64,000 nt of DNA, from assembly GCA_964633715.1 (NCBI GenBank), contig CAZWHQ010000012.1:1-64000 (forward strand), given 5' to 3'. The number at the start of each line of letters is the position of its first letter. Positions within the stretch are counted from its first letter, which is position 1. The notes under the pieces are model-generated. The model saw only the letters and a list, made by a program, of their open reading frames with translations. It had not been told where the DNA came from and did not search any database. Origin of the DNA: JAUWVG01 sp964633715. GTDB lineage: Bacteria > Acidobacteriota > Aminicenantia > Aminicenantales > Aminicenantaceae. Shown here one piece after another: positions 8,776 to 18,994 of this stretch. The position numbers and the translations under genes are program-made.

Positions 8776-11403
8776 ATGAAAAAGATCTCTATCTCTATTG
8801 TTCTCTGTTTGCTTTTATTTGGATTGCCGGGGTATACCCAGGTCAAACCGGATGGACAAAAAGCGATGGAACATCTCCGGTTTCTTGCATCAGATGTGAT
8901 GAAAGGCCGAAAATCCACTACGCCGGAATACCAAAAAGCCGCTGAATATGTAGCAGAAAAGATGAGAGAGTATGCACTGGAGCCTGGCGGAGAGGCCGGC
9001 ACTTACTTTCAGCAGGTCGAATTTAAGAATTGGAGAAACTTTACTCCACCAATCCGCCTGGATATCCTTCATCCTACAACCATAAAATTATTTCCGGGAC
9101 GAAATGCAGATTTTTCACCGATGAACAACACAGGTTCTGGAATAGTGAGAGGGCCTCTTGTTTTTGCCGGTTACGGCCTGGTTTCAGAAAAAAACAACTG
9201 GGATGACTACAAAGATCTCGATGTGCAGGGAAAAATTGTGCTTATTATCCCAGATGCACCTGAATTTTTGAAAGATCTTACGATTGAAGAAAAGTCAATA
9301 GAGACAAAGATTAAAACAGCCGTTAAAAAAGAAGCAAAGGGTGTCATCTTCATGAACATAGGGGCTAGGATTCGCAGTCCCAGGCAAAAACAGGACGATA
9401 ATACAGAGACCTGGCCAGAGGACTTTCTGATCTTCTCAGCAAATACATCCGCACTCGACCGGTTTTTTTATTTGAATAATCTCAGCTGGCGCACAATGGT
9501 CAGCCACACTCTAAGAGAGAAAAAATCTTTTACTTCCGAACTGGACATAGAGGTCGAAATGGAAGCCCATTTCACCCTAGAGGACAGGACGGCTCCCAAT
9601 GTCATCGGTATCCTTCCAGGACAACACCCAAAACTTAAGGACGAGTGTATTATTATCGGCGCCCATCTCGATCATCTGGGCATCAATATGGACGGCCTGA
9701 TTTACAATGGAGCTGATGACAACGCCTCTGGTGTAGCCGTTATTTTGGAACTGGCTCGGGTGTTCAACCTGAATCATTTCAGCCCGGAAAGGACTCTTGT
9801 ATTTGCAGCCTGGGCCGGTGAGGAACTCGGCCTTGTCGGATCGAGGTACTATACAGAGCATCCCCTGTTCCCTCTAGAAAAGACCGCTGTTTATATGAAC
9901 ATGGACATGGTCGGCTGCGGGGATGAGGATCTGTTTGTGGGAGGCATGTGGGAATTTTCTGACTTATATGACCTTATCAAACAAAACCTGACTGAAGATT
10001 TAAATTCAAAACTCCGCTACCGATTAAATTACCGGGGTTCAGACCACAGTTCCTTTATCGGAAAGGGCGTTACGTCTATCAGTCTAAGATCAGGTAATCC
10101 TCTCACACGCGAACTGGATGATGAACATCCTGAATACCACTACCCAGGAGATACTCCAGACATTATCCAGCCGGAACTCCTTCAATTGGCCACAGAGTAC
10201 CACCAAGAAGTTATCTCCTTCCTGGCCAACACAAAAGACAATCTCTTCGATCCCATACACCACACGAATTTTATTCATAAAGATTCAACTCTTGTCGATA
10301 TGCACTGCGATACAATCGGAAGGTTTCTTGCTGGCCAGGATCTCACTTTGGATAACTCCCGGGGGCACATCGATATTCCAAAGCTCCAAAAGGGAGCTGT
10401 AGATTTGCAGGTTTTTGCATGTTATGTCGGCCCTCCACAAAATGAAGTGCAGAAGAACCAGGCGGCCAAACGCGCCTTTGATCAGATCGATGCCGTTTTT
10501 CAACTGGTCGAAGAAAATCCCGACGACCTTCTCCTGGTCCTTGACCCAACCGATCTCAGGCTGCTTCGCGGGACCAGAAAAACCGGCGTTTTAATTGGCA
10601 TCGAGGGCGGATACGCGATCGAAAACGATCTTCGACTCCTGCGCAATTTCTACCGCAACGGCGTCAGGTTGATGACATTGACGCACTGGACACATACAGA
10701 TTGGGCCGATGCATCGGGTGATCCAGAGACGACATACGGAGGGCTCACAGAGTTTGGCGAAAAAGTTGTGAAAGAAATGAATAAACTCGGCATGATTATC
10801 GATGTCTCCCATGCCCATGACGAAACCTTTTGGGATGTGATTGAACTCACAGACTCTCCTATTGTCGCCTCTCATTCCTGCGCCCGCGCTCTTTCCGATC
10901 ACCACCGGAACATGTCAGACGAGATGCTCAAAGCCCTGGCAAAAAATGGCGGTGTCATCGGCATCAACTTTTACCCCGGATTCCTTAACGCTGAAAACAG
11001 CGAAAAACTTGCAGATCTCAGAACTGAACTCTTAGAAAAACACGGTCTTCCTGAGGAATCCAGGGAATTCATCAAAGCCGATGCAGAGAAAAGAAAAAAA
11101 TTCAACGCCGAATACAAGATTAAATCCGAAGAACTCAGGAAGATTCTTCCTCCAATTGATGTCAAAACAGTTGTGGACCATATCGATCACGTCGTCGAAG
11201 TTACAGGCAAGACAGATTATGTTGGATTGGGATCTGATTTTGACGGCATCGGGAGCACTCCTATGGGGCTGGAGAACGCGGGAAATATGGCGAATATCAC
11301 AGCTGAACTCGTGAAACGAGGATACAAGGACACCGATATCAGAAAGATCCTCGGTGACAATTTCTTGAGAGTTTTCCGGAGAGTGAGCAGCAAAAATAAT
11401 TAA
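8776..11403 (+). CDS. Secreted M28 peptidase fused to M19 membrane dipeptidase
   Basis: AGGGAG precedes the chosen ATG, which opens a clear Sec signal peptide. A longer open frame upstream to 8566 is not leader-like. The first half is an M28 metallopeptidase with a PA-type insert (about residues 130-220) and zinc ligands in GAHLDHLG (H297, D299), GADDNASG, EELGL, NMDMVG and GSDHSSF. From about residue 500 a complete M19 renal-dipeptidase-type domain follows: DMHCDT (H510, D512), GIEGGYAI, TLTHW, IDVSHAHDE, ASHSCARAL and GLGSDFDG. Both metal sites look intact. M28 enzymes release N-terminal residues and M19 enzymes split dipeptides, so one polypeptide could finish peptide digestion. The amino-acid permease gene begins 12 bases later. 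Confidence 0.92.
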   Translation: MKKISISIVLCLLLFGLPGYTQVKPDGQKAMEHLRFLASDVMKGRKSTTPEYQKAAEYVAEKMREYALEPGGEAGTYFQQVEFKNWRNFTPPIRLDILHPTTIKLFPGRNADFSPMNNTGSGIVRGPLVFAGYGLVSEKNNWDDYKDLDVQGKIVLIIPDAPEFLKDLTIEEKSIETKIKTAVKKEAKGVIFMNIGARIRSPRQKQDDNTETWPEDFLIFSANTSALDRFFYLNNLSWRTMVSHTLREKKSFTSELDIEVEMEAHFTLEDRTAPNVIGILPGQHPKLKDECIIIGAHLDHLGINMDGLIYNGADDNASGVAVILELARVFNLNHFSPERTLVFAAWAGEELGLVGSRYYTEHPLFPLEKTAVYMNMDMVGCGDEDLFVGGMWEFSDLYDLIKQNLTEDLNSKLRYRLNYRGSDHSSFIGKGVTSISLRSGNPLTRELDDEHPEYHYPGDTPDIIQPELLQLATEYHQEVISFLANTKDNLFDPIHHTNFIHKDSTLVDMHCDTIGRFLAGQDLTLDNSRGHIDIPKLQKGAVDLQVFACYVGPPQNEVQKNQAAKRAFDQIDAVFQLVEENPDDLLLVLDPTDLRLLRGTRKTGVLIGIEGGYAIENDLRLLRNFYRNGVRLMTLTHWTHTDWADASGDPETTYGGLTEFGEKVVKEMNKLGMIIDVSHAHDETFWDVIELTDSPIVASHSCARALSDHHRNMSDEMLKALAKNGGVIGINFYPGFLNAENSEKLADLRTELLEKHGLPEESREFIKADAEKRKKFNAEYKIKSEELRKILPPIDVKTVVDHIDHVVEVTGKTDYVGLGSDFDGIGSTPMGLENAGNMANITAELVKRGYKDTDIRKILGDNFLRVFRRVSSKNN

Positions 11404-11415
11404 CAAAAAAACCAC

Positions 11416-12780
11416 ATGAAAAACCAAACTGACGACAACGGCTTGAAGCGCAAATTGGGGCTGTTTCCTACGACCAATATCGTCGTAGCCAACATGATTG
11501 GCGCGGGCATCTTTACGACTTCAGGGCTGCTCATGATGGATTTACTCAATCCAGTTTTGATGATTTCACTTTGGATTGTTGGAGGAATCATAGCCCTCTG
11601 CGGGGCATTGGCCTATGGTGAACTCGGCGCAGCCATCCCCCAAGCAGGCGGAGAATACACTTTTCTCTCAAAATTATACAATCCCATTCTTGGTTTTTTG
11701 AGTGGGTGGGTATCATTTTTTGTCGGCTTTTCGGCACCCATCGCAGCCTCGGCTATTGGATTCACAGAATATTTCACCCGCGCATTTCCAGGATTCTTGA
11801 AGTTTGGTATTTTCGGCGAAACAGTGGAAACCTTAATCCTCAAAAAGTTTTATGCCATTCTTATCATCGTCATTTTTACCGTTATCCATATGAGAGGTCT
11901 GGAACTTGGAACCAAGGTTCAAAATTCTTTAACTGTTTTAAAAGTGGCCCTGATCGTGGGACTGGTCTTTTTTGGTTTTTTGTTGGGGAATGGGGATATG
12001 AATCATTTCTCCCTCGGAAGTGTTTTTAATTTCGACTTTTCTGGCTGGAAAACGATCGGTCTCTCACTCATGTGGATTATGTTCGCCTACGCCGGATGGA
12101 ATGCCTCCGCCTATATCGGCTCTGAAATTAAAAATCCTGCTAAAAATCTTCCACGATCGCTCCTGCTCGGAACCGGGATTGTCTTATTCCTCTATATCTG
12201 TCTCAACTTTTTCTATGTCTATGCCGTTCCCCCTGCCGATATGGGAGGTGTCATTTCGATCGGAGGGCTCGCAGTCGGCAATCTCTTCGGAAAATCCTTT
12301 GAAAGCCTGCTGTCGGTCTTGATTTCATTTGCTCTATTTTCGTCCTTAAGTGCCTTTATTATTCTGGGCCCCCGCGTGTACTATTCAATGGCCAGGGACC
12401 GCGCTTTTTTCAAATTTGCAGGTGAAGTCCATCCCAAGTTTGGCGTTCCATCCAAATCGATTTTACTGCAGGGAGGAATAGCGGTTGTGATGGTTCTCTT
12501 CGGTACCTTCGACCAGCTGCTCACCTATATGGGATTTTCTCTAGGAATTTTTCCGATTCTGGCTGTTCTTGGAGTATTTAAATTGAGACGGACCAACAAA
12601 AGTGTCACCAAACTCCCAGGATTTCCTGTCACCTCTCTGGTGTACATTGTTGCAGGTGTCTGCATTCTTGTTCTGGCCTATTTTGAACGCCCCATCGAAT
12701 CATCGATCGCAATAGGAACGGTCCTGACTGGAATCCCAGCCTACTTCTTGTTTAAGAAGACATATAAAGACCAAGAGTAG
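11416..12780 (+). CDS. APC-superfamily amino acid permease
   Basis: A 454-residue protein with about 12 hydrophobic spans and the APC N-terminal signature NMIGAGIFTTSG (unwound helix 1) followed by the GGIIALCGALAYGELG helix. It belongs with the amino acid/polyamine/organocation transporters of the LAT/CAT-like kind and sits in the inner membrane. The gene starts 12 bases after the secreted peptidase fusion on the same strand, so uptake of the released amino acids is a reasonable inference. Substrate specificity cannot be read. Confidence 0.9.
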   Translation: MKNQTDDNGLKRKLGLFPTTNIVVANMIGAGIFTTSGLLMMDLLNPVLMISLWIVGGIIALCGALAYGELGAAIPQAGGEYTFLSKLYNPILGFLSGWVSFFVGFSAPIAASAIGFTEYFTRAFPGFLKFGIFGETVETLILKKFYAILIIVIFTVIHMRGLELGTKVQNSLTVLKVALIVGLVFFGFLLGNGDMNHFSLGSVFNFDFSGWKTIGLSLMWIMFAYAGWNASAYIGSEIKNPAKNLPRSLLLGTGIVLFLYICLNFFYVYAVPPADMGGVISIGGLAVGNLFGKSFESLLSVLISFALFSSLSAFIILGPRVYYSMARDRAFFKFAGEVHPKFGVPSKSILLQGGIAVVMVLFGTFDQLLTYMGFSLGIFPILAVLGVFKLRRTNKSVTKLPGFPVTSLVYIVAGVCILVLAYFERPIESSIAIGTVLTGIPAYFLFKKTYKDQE

Positions 12781-12781
12781 A

Positions 12782-12810
12782 TGAATTAGAGGTGAATTAG
12801 AGGGACATCA
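12782..12810. repeat. Short repeat TGAATTAGAGG(GACATC), two tandem units
   Basis: Two head-to-tail copies of TGAATTAGAGG, the second extended by GACATC. The same units occur at 17621-17652. Read on the minus strand the repeat gives Met-Ser-Leu-stop, which is the end of the kinase-TPR relic. See the findings. Confidence 0.6.
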
Positions 12811-14222
12811 GATTCTCAAGTGAATCGATAGCTTCCTCATATTCTCCGACAATGGTGTAAATCGACGCCAAGTTTAAAACATATCGAGGCCCATCAAAGG
12901 CATCTTTAGACAGGGGAAACATCTCGACAGAACGGAGCCCTTCCTGCACAGCCTCGTCCTTCCGGTCAAGATAGGCGTAAAGAAGACCAAAAGAGGAGCG
13001 AAACCGGGGATCCTGCGGATTCTTTTGAACCAAGTCCTCGATTATAAGAAGTGCCGTTTGGGCAAACTTCCGCATGTTTTGGATATCATTCATCAAATAA
13101 TAGGTGGACGCCAGAGCCATGTCTGTGGGGATATAAAACGTGTTCCCCACAAACGCGTTATAGGGCAGAGCCTCTAACCGTTCGATGACATCGTTATTTT
13201 TTTTTCAAGAAGTCCTTGAATGTACCAGGAGTAATCGGTCAACTGAAGATCGGGCAACTGGAGAAGGAGAGCAAGCGATGCATCCAAATCTCCTCTTGCC
13301 AGGATCGGAAGCCTTGTCTTCGCAAGAAGAGGAAAGAAATATTTCGGATCGATGGAGATCGCTCTATCAAACCAGATTTCTGCCTCGTCATATTGGCGCA
13401 AACACACATAACTCCGACCTATCTGGTAGGCCAGATCGGCATTCAAAGGGCTGAGTTTAAAAGAATCCTCAAGAATGGCCGTAGATTCATCCCACCGTCC
13501 CTGGCGGCGGAGGATATATCCTAAATAGGTATAGGGCAAATTCGGCCTGGCCTTATGCACCTCCTCAAAAATTTCAAGGGCACGATTTTAATCTTGAAAT
13601 CCACGGTAGTAGTAAAATCCCAAAGCCAGTTTTGCATCGGGAAGATCGGGATCGATCTCAAGCGCCCTGTAATCCGCTTCCCTTGCCTTTTCCAGCCGCT
13701 CTTCAGTCCGGTCCACACCGTTAGAGTAGGCCCATTGGTGCGTGATGGAGAGAGTGACGTAGGCAAAGGAGAAATTGGGATCCAGATCGATAGCTTTGTT
13801 CAATAATTCTACTGTTTCATTATAATCGGCAAGATTGGACGTGTTCCAGGCATATCCGGCCAGCTGTCTTGCTTGGAGATAATAATCACAACGGCAGCGG
13901 CCAGAATTCCCCAGCGCTTCTGGAAAGAGATCGTTTGACTCTTTGTTGTTCCCTGGATTTCCGGAGCCTGGTATTCGACTATGGGCAAAAAATGTTCCAG
14001 AGATCTCAGCTCGGCCGCTAAAAGTCCGGGATTGTCAAACCGTTCTTCTTTTCTCTTTTTTAAGCACCTTAAGATCAGCTGGGCGACCTCATAGGGAATT
14101 TGAGAATTGAAACCACGAGGATCCGGAGGCACTTCAGTTTTTTGTTTCGAAGCAATTTCAGCCGCAGAATCTCCTATAAAGGGCTTTGTCCCTGTCAAAC
14201 TTAAGGCTTTTTGAGAGTTGAC
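12797..14222 (-). pseudogene. Relic of a Ser/Thr kinase-TPR receptor
   Basis: The minus strand reads the end of a Hanks-type kinase domain (LTGTKPFIGD, LILRCLKKRKEERF), one membrane span, then TPR repeats. Only the last part of the kinase is present; the lobes with ATP and catalytic motifs are missing, as is the region between membrane span and TPRs seen in the intact paralogues. Three breaks are visible: a frame change near 13860-13900, an in-frame TAA at 13588-13590 inside continuous TPR sequence, and a one-base shift in the A9 run near 13195-13205. Removing one A restores reading into VIERLEALPYNAF. The gene ends in the short repeat at 12782-12810. Confidence 0.85.
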
Positions 14223-14281
14223 TTATTTCAATTTTTCTGCTTTAAATTGACGACATGGTCTGTCTAAATCAATCTGAGAGA

Positions 14282-17200
14282 ATGACAAATAAAAAGAGGT
14301 CTTTTTTCCCCGTCCACATGTTATTTTTGATTGCTGGAATTTTTCTGTTTTCCTTTTTCTGCTCTTTAAAAAATCAACCTCCATCCGCTTCTGAAAGACG
14401 TTGGTTTTTTGGATTTGACAAAGCCATTCGAGGGGAAACGATCTCTTATCATTCCCCCATTCCCGAGGCCAAAGCAGCATTAATCGTAAGATCTATTGAT
14501 AAAGATCGCTTCATCGAGTGGACAACGGAACCCCTCCCGGAAATCATTACAGGAGATTCGATTACGTTTGTTTGGTTGGCTGGAATTGATGTCAATACAG
14601 ACAGCCATATCTATGATTTTTTTATAAACGAAAAAAAATGGTTCTCTTTTTCCAATCCAATTGATCAAAAAAATGAAGACTGGCAGCTGAAGGGAAATCA
14701 CGGTGTAAACCTGGAATATCACGTCACATCGATCGATAAATACAACGATTTTATGGGATTCATGTTTCTTCATATCCCAAAATCCTTGTTTCCATCAGGA
14801 CAATCCCTGCATCTCCGCGTCCAAGGAGAAAGCGCCAAAAGCCAGAGCTGGTTTATGATCTTCCAGTTTCAGGTCAAGCCTCAATTGACACTATTTAGTG
14901 AACAGGCCGTGCTCCGCAGGTCCGAAAAACCAAATCAAACAATACGGCTTGAAATCGTCCATCTCGACAATCCTGCCCAAGCAACAGTGAGAGCGGGAGA
15001 CCAGATTTTGGACTCTCCATTGAAACTGGGGCATAATGTTCTCCGTATAGGGATTCCTGCTGTGCACAGATCAAAATCTTTCACAGTGCAAGTGGATATT
15101 CCGGGAAATGACTCTTTAGTCGAACATATTTTCATTCATCCTGTAAGGCATAAGGACATCTATCTTCTTCACCATTCCCACGTCGATATCGGATACACAC
15201 ATATTCAAGAAGAAGTGAAAAACATCCAAACCAAAAATCTCGAACTGGCCATCGATCTGGCCTCTCAAACACAGAGTTTTCCAAAGGAATCTCAATTTAA
15301 GTGGAATACAGAAGTGATGTGGCCCATAGATGTATTCAAAGATTATGCTTCGGCGGAGAGCCAGGACAATCTGATCTCTGCCGTTCAAAATGGATCTATA
15401 GGACTGGATGCCCTCTATGCCAACGTGCTGACCGGTTTGTGCCATCCTGAAGAGTTGATACACCTTTTGGATAGTGCACGATTTGCGGCCCAAAAATATG
15501 GTGTGAACGTCGACGCCGCCATGATTACTGATATTCCAGGATACACATGGGGACTCGTCCCGGTACTTGCGCAGAGCGGAATTAAATATCTCTCAATCGG
15601 GACGAACTCGAGCCACCGCATCGGCCACATCCTTTCCGAATGGGCGGACCGTCCCTTTTACTGGATGTCCCCTTCCGGGCAAGAAAAAGTTCTTTGCTGG
15701 GTGCATGGAAAAGGATATTCCTGGTTCCATACAGGTCTTGGGTATTCCAGACTCGACAAACGGCTTCAAGAAACTCCCATTTTTGAGTATTTATCCGAAC
15801 TTGAAACCAATAACTACCCCTACGACATCATTGCAGTCCGCTATAACATCGGCTCGGACAATGGCCCTCCGGATCCGGAGCTGTCAAATACGGTTAAAGC
15901 CTGGAACGAAAAATACATTTCTCCAAAAATGATCATTGCCACAACCAGCGAAATGTTCCATGCTTTTGAGGATAAATACAGCAAAAAGCTTCCCGTTTTC
16001 AGGGGGGATTTTACAGGGTATTGGGAAGATGGAGCTGCCTCTTCGGCACGAGAGACAACACTTACACGAAAGGCTGCCGAACGCCTCGTCCAAACAGAAA
16101 TCCTGTGGTCTCTGCTCTCCCCGCACACCTTTCCTTCGGAAGTTGTGGAAGAGACATGGCAAAATATCCTCCTGTATGATGAGCACACATGGGGCTCATG
16201 GAACAGTATTAGCGCTCCGGACTCCGATTTCACTTTAAAACAGTGGGAGACAAAACAATCTTATGCTTTAAATGCCGATCGGCTCTCCAGACAATTGAAA
16301 AAGAATATTAGTGGAATCCCTGAAGACAGCTCGGACAAAATAGAATCCTTGGATGTATTCAACACCACATCCTGGGAAAGGTCAGATATTGTTACAATCC
16401 CGGCCGATATTCCTGTGGAGGGAGATCGAGTGGTTGACGATGCCGGCCATCCCCTTCCATCCCAAAGGCTTTCCACCGGCGAATTGGCTGTTCTTTTAGA
16501 AGGGGTTCCTGCATTTGGAGCAAAAAGGGTGTTTTTCCAGGACCAAGCGGCCTACTCATGGGGACAAGCCCGAACGACAGGAACAGAACTCAGTAATGGA
16601 TGGATTTCCCTTCAGATCGACAAGGCTTCAGGAGCTATCAAGGATTTTAGAACTAAAGATTTGGATACAAATCTGGCCGACAGACAAAACGGATCCGGTT
16701 TAAATGAATACCTCTATGTCGCTGGACGAAATCCAAAAAATCTCCTGAAGAACAAAAACGTTTCTCTCCAAATCAAAGACTCTGGTCCCCTTGTGGCCTC
16801 AATAACAATAGTCTCAGATGCTCCTGGATGCCGGTCCTTAGAACAGGAAATACGAGTTATTGCCGGTCTCAAACGTGTGGACATCCTTAACGTTATCGAC
16901 AAACAGGACGTTCGCAAACCTGAGGGTGTTCATTTTGCTTTCCCGTTTTTTATCCCCGAGGGGCAGGTGCGTGTGGACATAGCCTGGGGGAACTACCGTC
17001 CGGAATACGACCAGCTGCCCGGCTCGAATAAAAACTATTTTAGTGTCCAACGCTGGGTGGACATTTCCAATAAAAACTTCGGTATCACATGGATCAGCCC
17101 AGACACCCCCCTGATTGAAGTGGGAGAGATCGCATCCGATCCCACAGTGTTTGGATGGAAAATAAGTGTGGATCCCACACAAACTATCTATTCCTATGTC

Positions 17201-17623
17201 ATGAACAATTACTGGGAAACCAACTACAAGGCCTCACAGGAAGGCCCTGTAACATTCCGGTATTCATTGACACCTCATTCCAACTTTGATCCCGTGGAAA
17301 CGGAACGCTTTGCCATCGAACGTTGCCAACCTCTGATTGTTCTTCCTTCAGACAAAATAGTCCCTTCTTCATCTTTTCTCCAGCTGGATTCGTCAAATGT
17401 TTTAGTGACCTCGCTGAAACCCAGCAAAGACGGACAGGCCATCCTTTTAAGGCTTTATAATCCCGGCGTAAGAACGGAAAGGTTACGGTTCATCTGGGGG
17501 AAGCAAAAACCCGAATCTCTTTATACAAGCAGCCCGTTTGAAGAAAAGGGAAAAAAAATCACAGATACACTTCGTGTTCCAGCTTTTGGAATATTAACTC
17601 TCCGCGCCGAAAACTTTAAATGA
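14282..17623 (+). CDS. Exported alpha-mannosidase, GH38
   Basis: A 1113-residue retaining, zinc-dependent glycosidase of family 38. The metal site motif is HSHVDIGYTH (H300, D302) and the C-terminal end of the catalytic part carries DEHTWGSWNS. The helical middle and beta-sandwich C-terminal domains follow, ending near the family's usual length. An N-terminal hydrophobic stretch (about residues 12-30) exports or anchors it. GAGAG before the ATG at 14282 supports that start; another ATG at 14255 is in frame. About 230 residues precede the catalytic domain and may be a carbohydrate-binding part. With the GH20 and sulfatase genes it points to glycoprotein or complex glycan breakdown. Confidence 0.9.
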   Translation: MTNKKRSFFPVHMLFLIAGIFLFSFFCSLKNQPPSASERRWFFGFDKAIRGETISYHSPIPEAKAALIVRSIDKDRFIEWTTEPLPEIITGDSITFVWLAGIDVNTDSHIYDFFINEKKWFSFSNPIDQKNEDWQLKGNHGVNLEYHVTSIDKYNDFMGFMFLHIPKSLFPSGQSLHLRVQGESAKSQSWFMIFQFQVKPQLTLFSEQAVLRRSEKPNQTIRLEIVHLDNPAQATVRAGDQILDSPLKLGHNVLRIGIPAVHRSKSFTVQVDIPGNDSLVEHIFIHPVRHKDIYLLHHSHVDIGYTHIQEEVKNIQTKNLELAIDLASQTQSFPKESQFKWNTEVMWPIDVFKDYASAESQDNLISAVQNGSIGLDALYANVLTGLCHPEELIHLLDSARFAAQKYGVNVDAAMITDIPGYTWGLVPVLAQSGIKYLSIGTNSSHRIGHILSEWADRPFYWMSPSGQEKVLCWVHGKGYSWFHTGLGYSRLDKRLQETPIFEYLSELETNNYPYDIIAVRYNIGSDNGPPDPELSNTVKAWNEKYISPKMIIATTSEMFHAFEDKYSKKLPVFRGDFTGYWEDGAASSARETTLTRKAAERLVQTEILWSLLSPHTFPSEVVEETWQNILLYDEHTWGSWNSISAPDSDFTLKQWETKQSYALNADRLSRQLKKNISGIPEDSSDKIESLDVFNTTSWERSDIVTIPADIPVEGDRVVDDAGHPLPSQRLSTGELAVLLEGVPAFGAKRVFFQDQAAYSWGQARTTGTELSNGWISLQIDKASGAIKDFRTKDLDTNLADRQNGSGLNEYLYVAGRNPKNLLKNKNVSLQIKDSGPLVASITIVSDAPGCRSLEQEIRVIAGLKRVDILNVIDKQDVRKPEGVHFAFPFFIPEGQVRVDIAWGNYRPEYDQLPGSNKNYFSVQRWVDISNKNFGITWISPDTPLIEVGEIASDPTVFGWKISVDPTQTIYSYVMNNYWETNYKASQEGPVTFRYSLTPHSNFDPVETERFAIERCQPLIVLPSDKIVPSSSFLQLDSSNVLVTSLKPSKDGQAILLRLYNPGVRTERLRFIWGKQKPESLYTSSPFEEKGKKITDTLRVPAFGILTLRAENFK

Positions 17624-17652
17624 ATTAGAGGGACATCTGAATTAGAGGGACC
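17621..17652. repeat. Short repeat TGAATTAGAGGGAC, two tandem units
   Basis: Two copies of TGAATTAGAGGGAC, seven bases of the first being followed directly by the second. The first TGA is the mannosidase stop codon. On the other strand the unit writes the final Met-Ser-Leu-stop of the ABC exporter fragment. It matches the repeat at 12782-12810. Confidence 0.6.
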
Positions 17653-18153
17653 AAAAGCAGAGCCGGGTGAATCATTCCGATCATTAACACGGGGATAACA
17701 AGGGCAAGGCCGGAGTCCATAATCAACACCACACCCGGACTGAACATCAGGTTGAGTGAACGCATGTCATTGGTGGAACGGGCCATGATATCGCCGATGC
17801 GCTGCCGGCTGTGGAAGGTTTGGCTTTTTCCCAGAAGATTCAAGTAAAGCTCCTCCCGTGAGTCTCTCTCGACACGCTGAGCCAAAAATTCTCCCGAAAA
17901 GTTCCGCAAGACTCCGGTCAGACCTTCACTGAGAGCGGATCCAAGGATGACAAATACGGGAACCATTAGGGCGGCAGTCTGGAATCCGGACTTTAAAATG
18001 ACATCAAAGGCCTTTCCGACATAAAGCTGGATGTTGCTGTAGGCAAAATTGTTGACGACAGTACTGAAGAGCAGAATCAAAGCCGTGGAGGATTCCACTT
18101 TTTGAGGGAGAACAGGGAAGTGATAGTAGGGGCAACTTTGGACGACAGATAAT
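17625..18153 (-). pseudogene. Fragment of an ABC exporter membrane domain
   Basis: About 170 codons remain of an MsbA/ABC-B type half-transporter: three hydrophobic spans and the coupling-helix region RIGDIMARSTNDMRSLN. The frame is open upstream to 18153 but has no leader or start, and downstream it ends abruptly at the short repeat. The rest of the membrane domain and the whole nucleotide-binding domain are absent. It is a relic and cannot function as a transporter. Confidence 0.8.
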
Positions 18154-18595
18154 TACAGCAGATGATCTCGATAGACGCTTCGGTTCAGGTACAAGTTCCA
18201 AATTCTTCAAGAATGAATTTATAATTCGAATTTATCTCGATAATACTGTTCATGGTTTATACCACTATGTAACGGCTGTTTGGGCGCAGATATATGGCTA
18301 CTAGGAAGATTCATGTTGTAATGAGTCGAATTTCAAGGACTTTTCGAATTATCTAGAGACACTATCTGTTACCAAATCCTCAAAGCAGCCACCCTTCTTC
18401 CTGAGTAGGGGAGAAGCAGCTTTTCCTTTCCTATAGCTTTAGAAGCCCGATTAAGGGGGTTTAAAACCGGACAAAAGATTTTATTCAAACCGCAGTGTAT
18501 CGACAGGATTTATCCTGACTGATAATTTGCCCATCTTGGTCATTAAAACTGAACCTCTCCATCCTGTCTCTTTTAGTTTTACTCTGTTAAGGCCG
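18154..18595. other. Gene-poor stretch with a vestigial permease tail
   Basis: No intact gene was found. On the minus strand 18481-18516 ends a short open frame with VRINPVDTLRFE-stop, the typical last residues of MacB/FtsX-type permeases (compare NPADSLRYE at 25306 and NPSDSLRYE at 60370), but no membrane span precedes it. On the plus strand an open frame without a start codon ends at 18303 and reads DDLDRRFGSGTSSKFF and on to AQIYGY. No family was recognised for it. The remainder shows nothing. Confidence 0.4.
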
Positions 18596-18994
18596 TTATC
18601 TCAGCCAATTTTCCAGACGCAAATAATCGATGCGCTTAAACTCTTTTGTGTTATTAGTAACAAAAATCAAGTTATAGGCTGTAGCTTGAGAGGCAAGTAA
18701 TAAATCCATTGGTCCTATAGGAGTACCTTTCAATTCTAATTCTTCTCTAATTCTTCCATAGGAAGCTGCCTTTTGGTCGAAATCCAACAGGTTGAATGGT
18801 ATAAGAAATTCAAGGATAGCGATTCTGTTTTGATGCGGATTTTGACTTCGTTCTGCTCCATAATTGAGTTCAGCTATGGTAATTGACGAAATCGATATTT
18901 CATTTGGATGCTTTGAGCGAATATTTTCAAGGACTGCAGCAGGACGTTTATTGATTATGTAAATACAAATGTTTGTATCTAATAAGTATTTCAT
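18596..18994 (-). CDS. vapC: VapC-type PIN-domain toxin
   Basis: A 132-residue PIN-domain ribonuclease: the first acidic residue is in YLLDTNICIY, the second in SSITIAELNYGAER (Glu), and the third and fourth lie in GPMDLLLASQA and FVTNNTKEFKRI. This is the canonical VapC layout, Mg-dependent and usually aimed at tRNA or rRNA. Its ATG overlaps the antitoxin stop by four bases (ATGA), so translation is coupled. All catalytic acids look intact. Confidence 0.93.
   Translation of the reverse strand: MKYLLDTNICIYIINKRPAAVLENIRSKHPNEISISSITIAELNYGAERSQNPHQNRIAILEFLIPFNLLDFDQKAASYGRIREELELKGTPIGPMDLLLASQATAYNLIFVTNNTKEFKRIDYLRLENWLR

Noticed and set aside
18069..18303. Open plus-strand frame ending in AQIYGY
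   Set aside because: No start codon or ribosome site, and much of it is antisense to the ABC exporter relic; kept only as a note.
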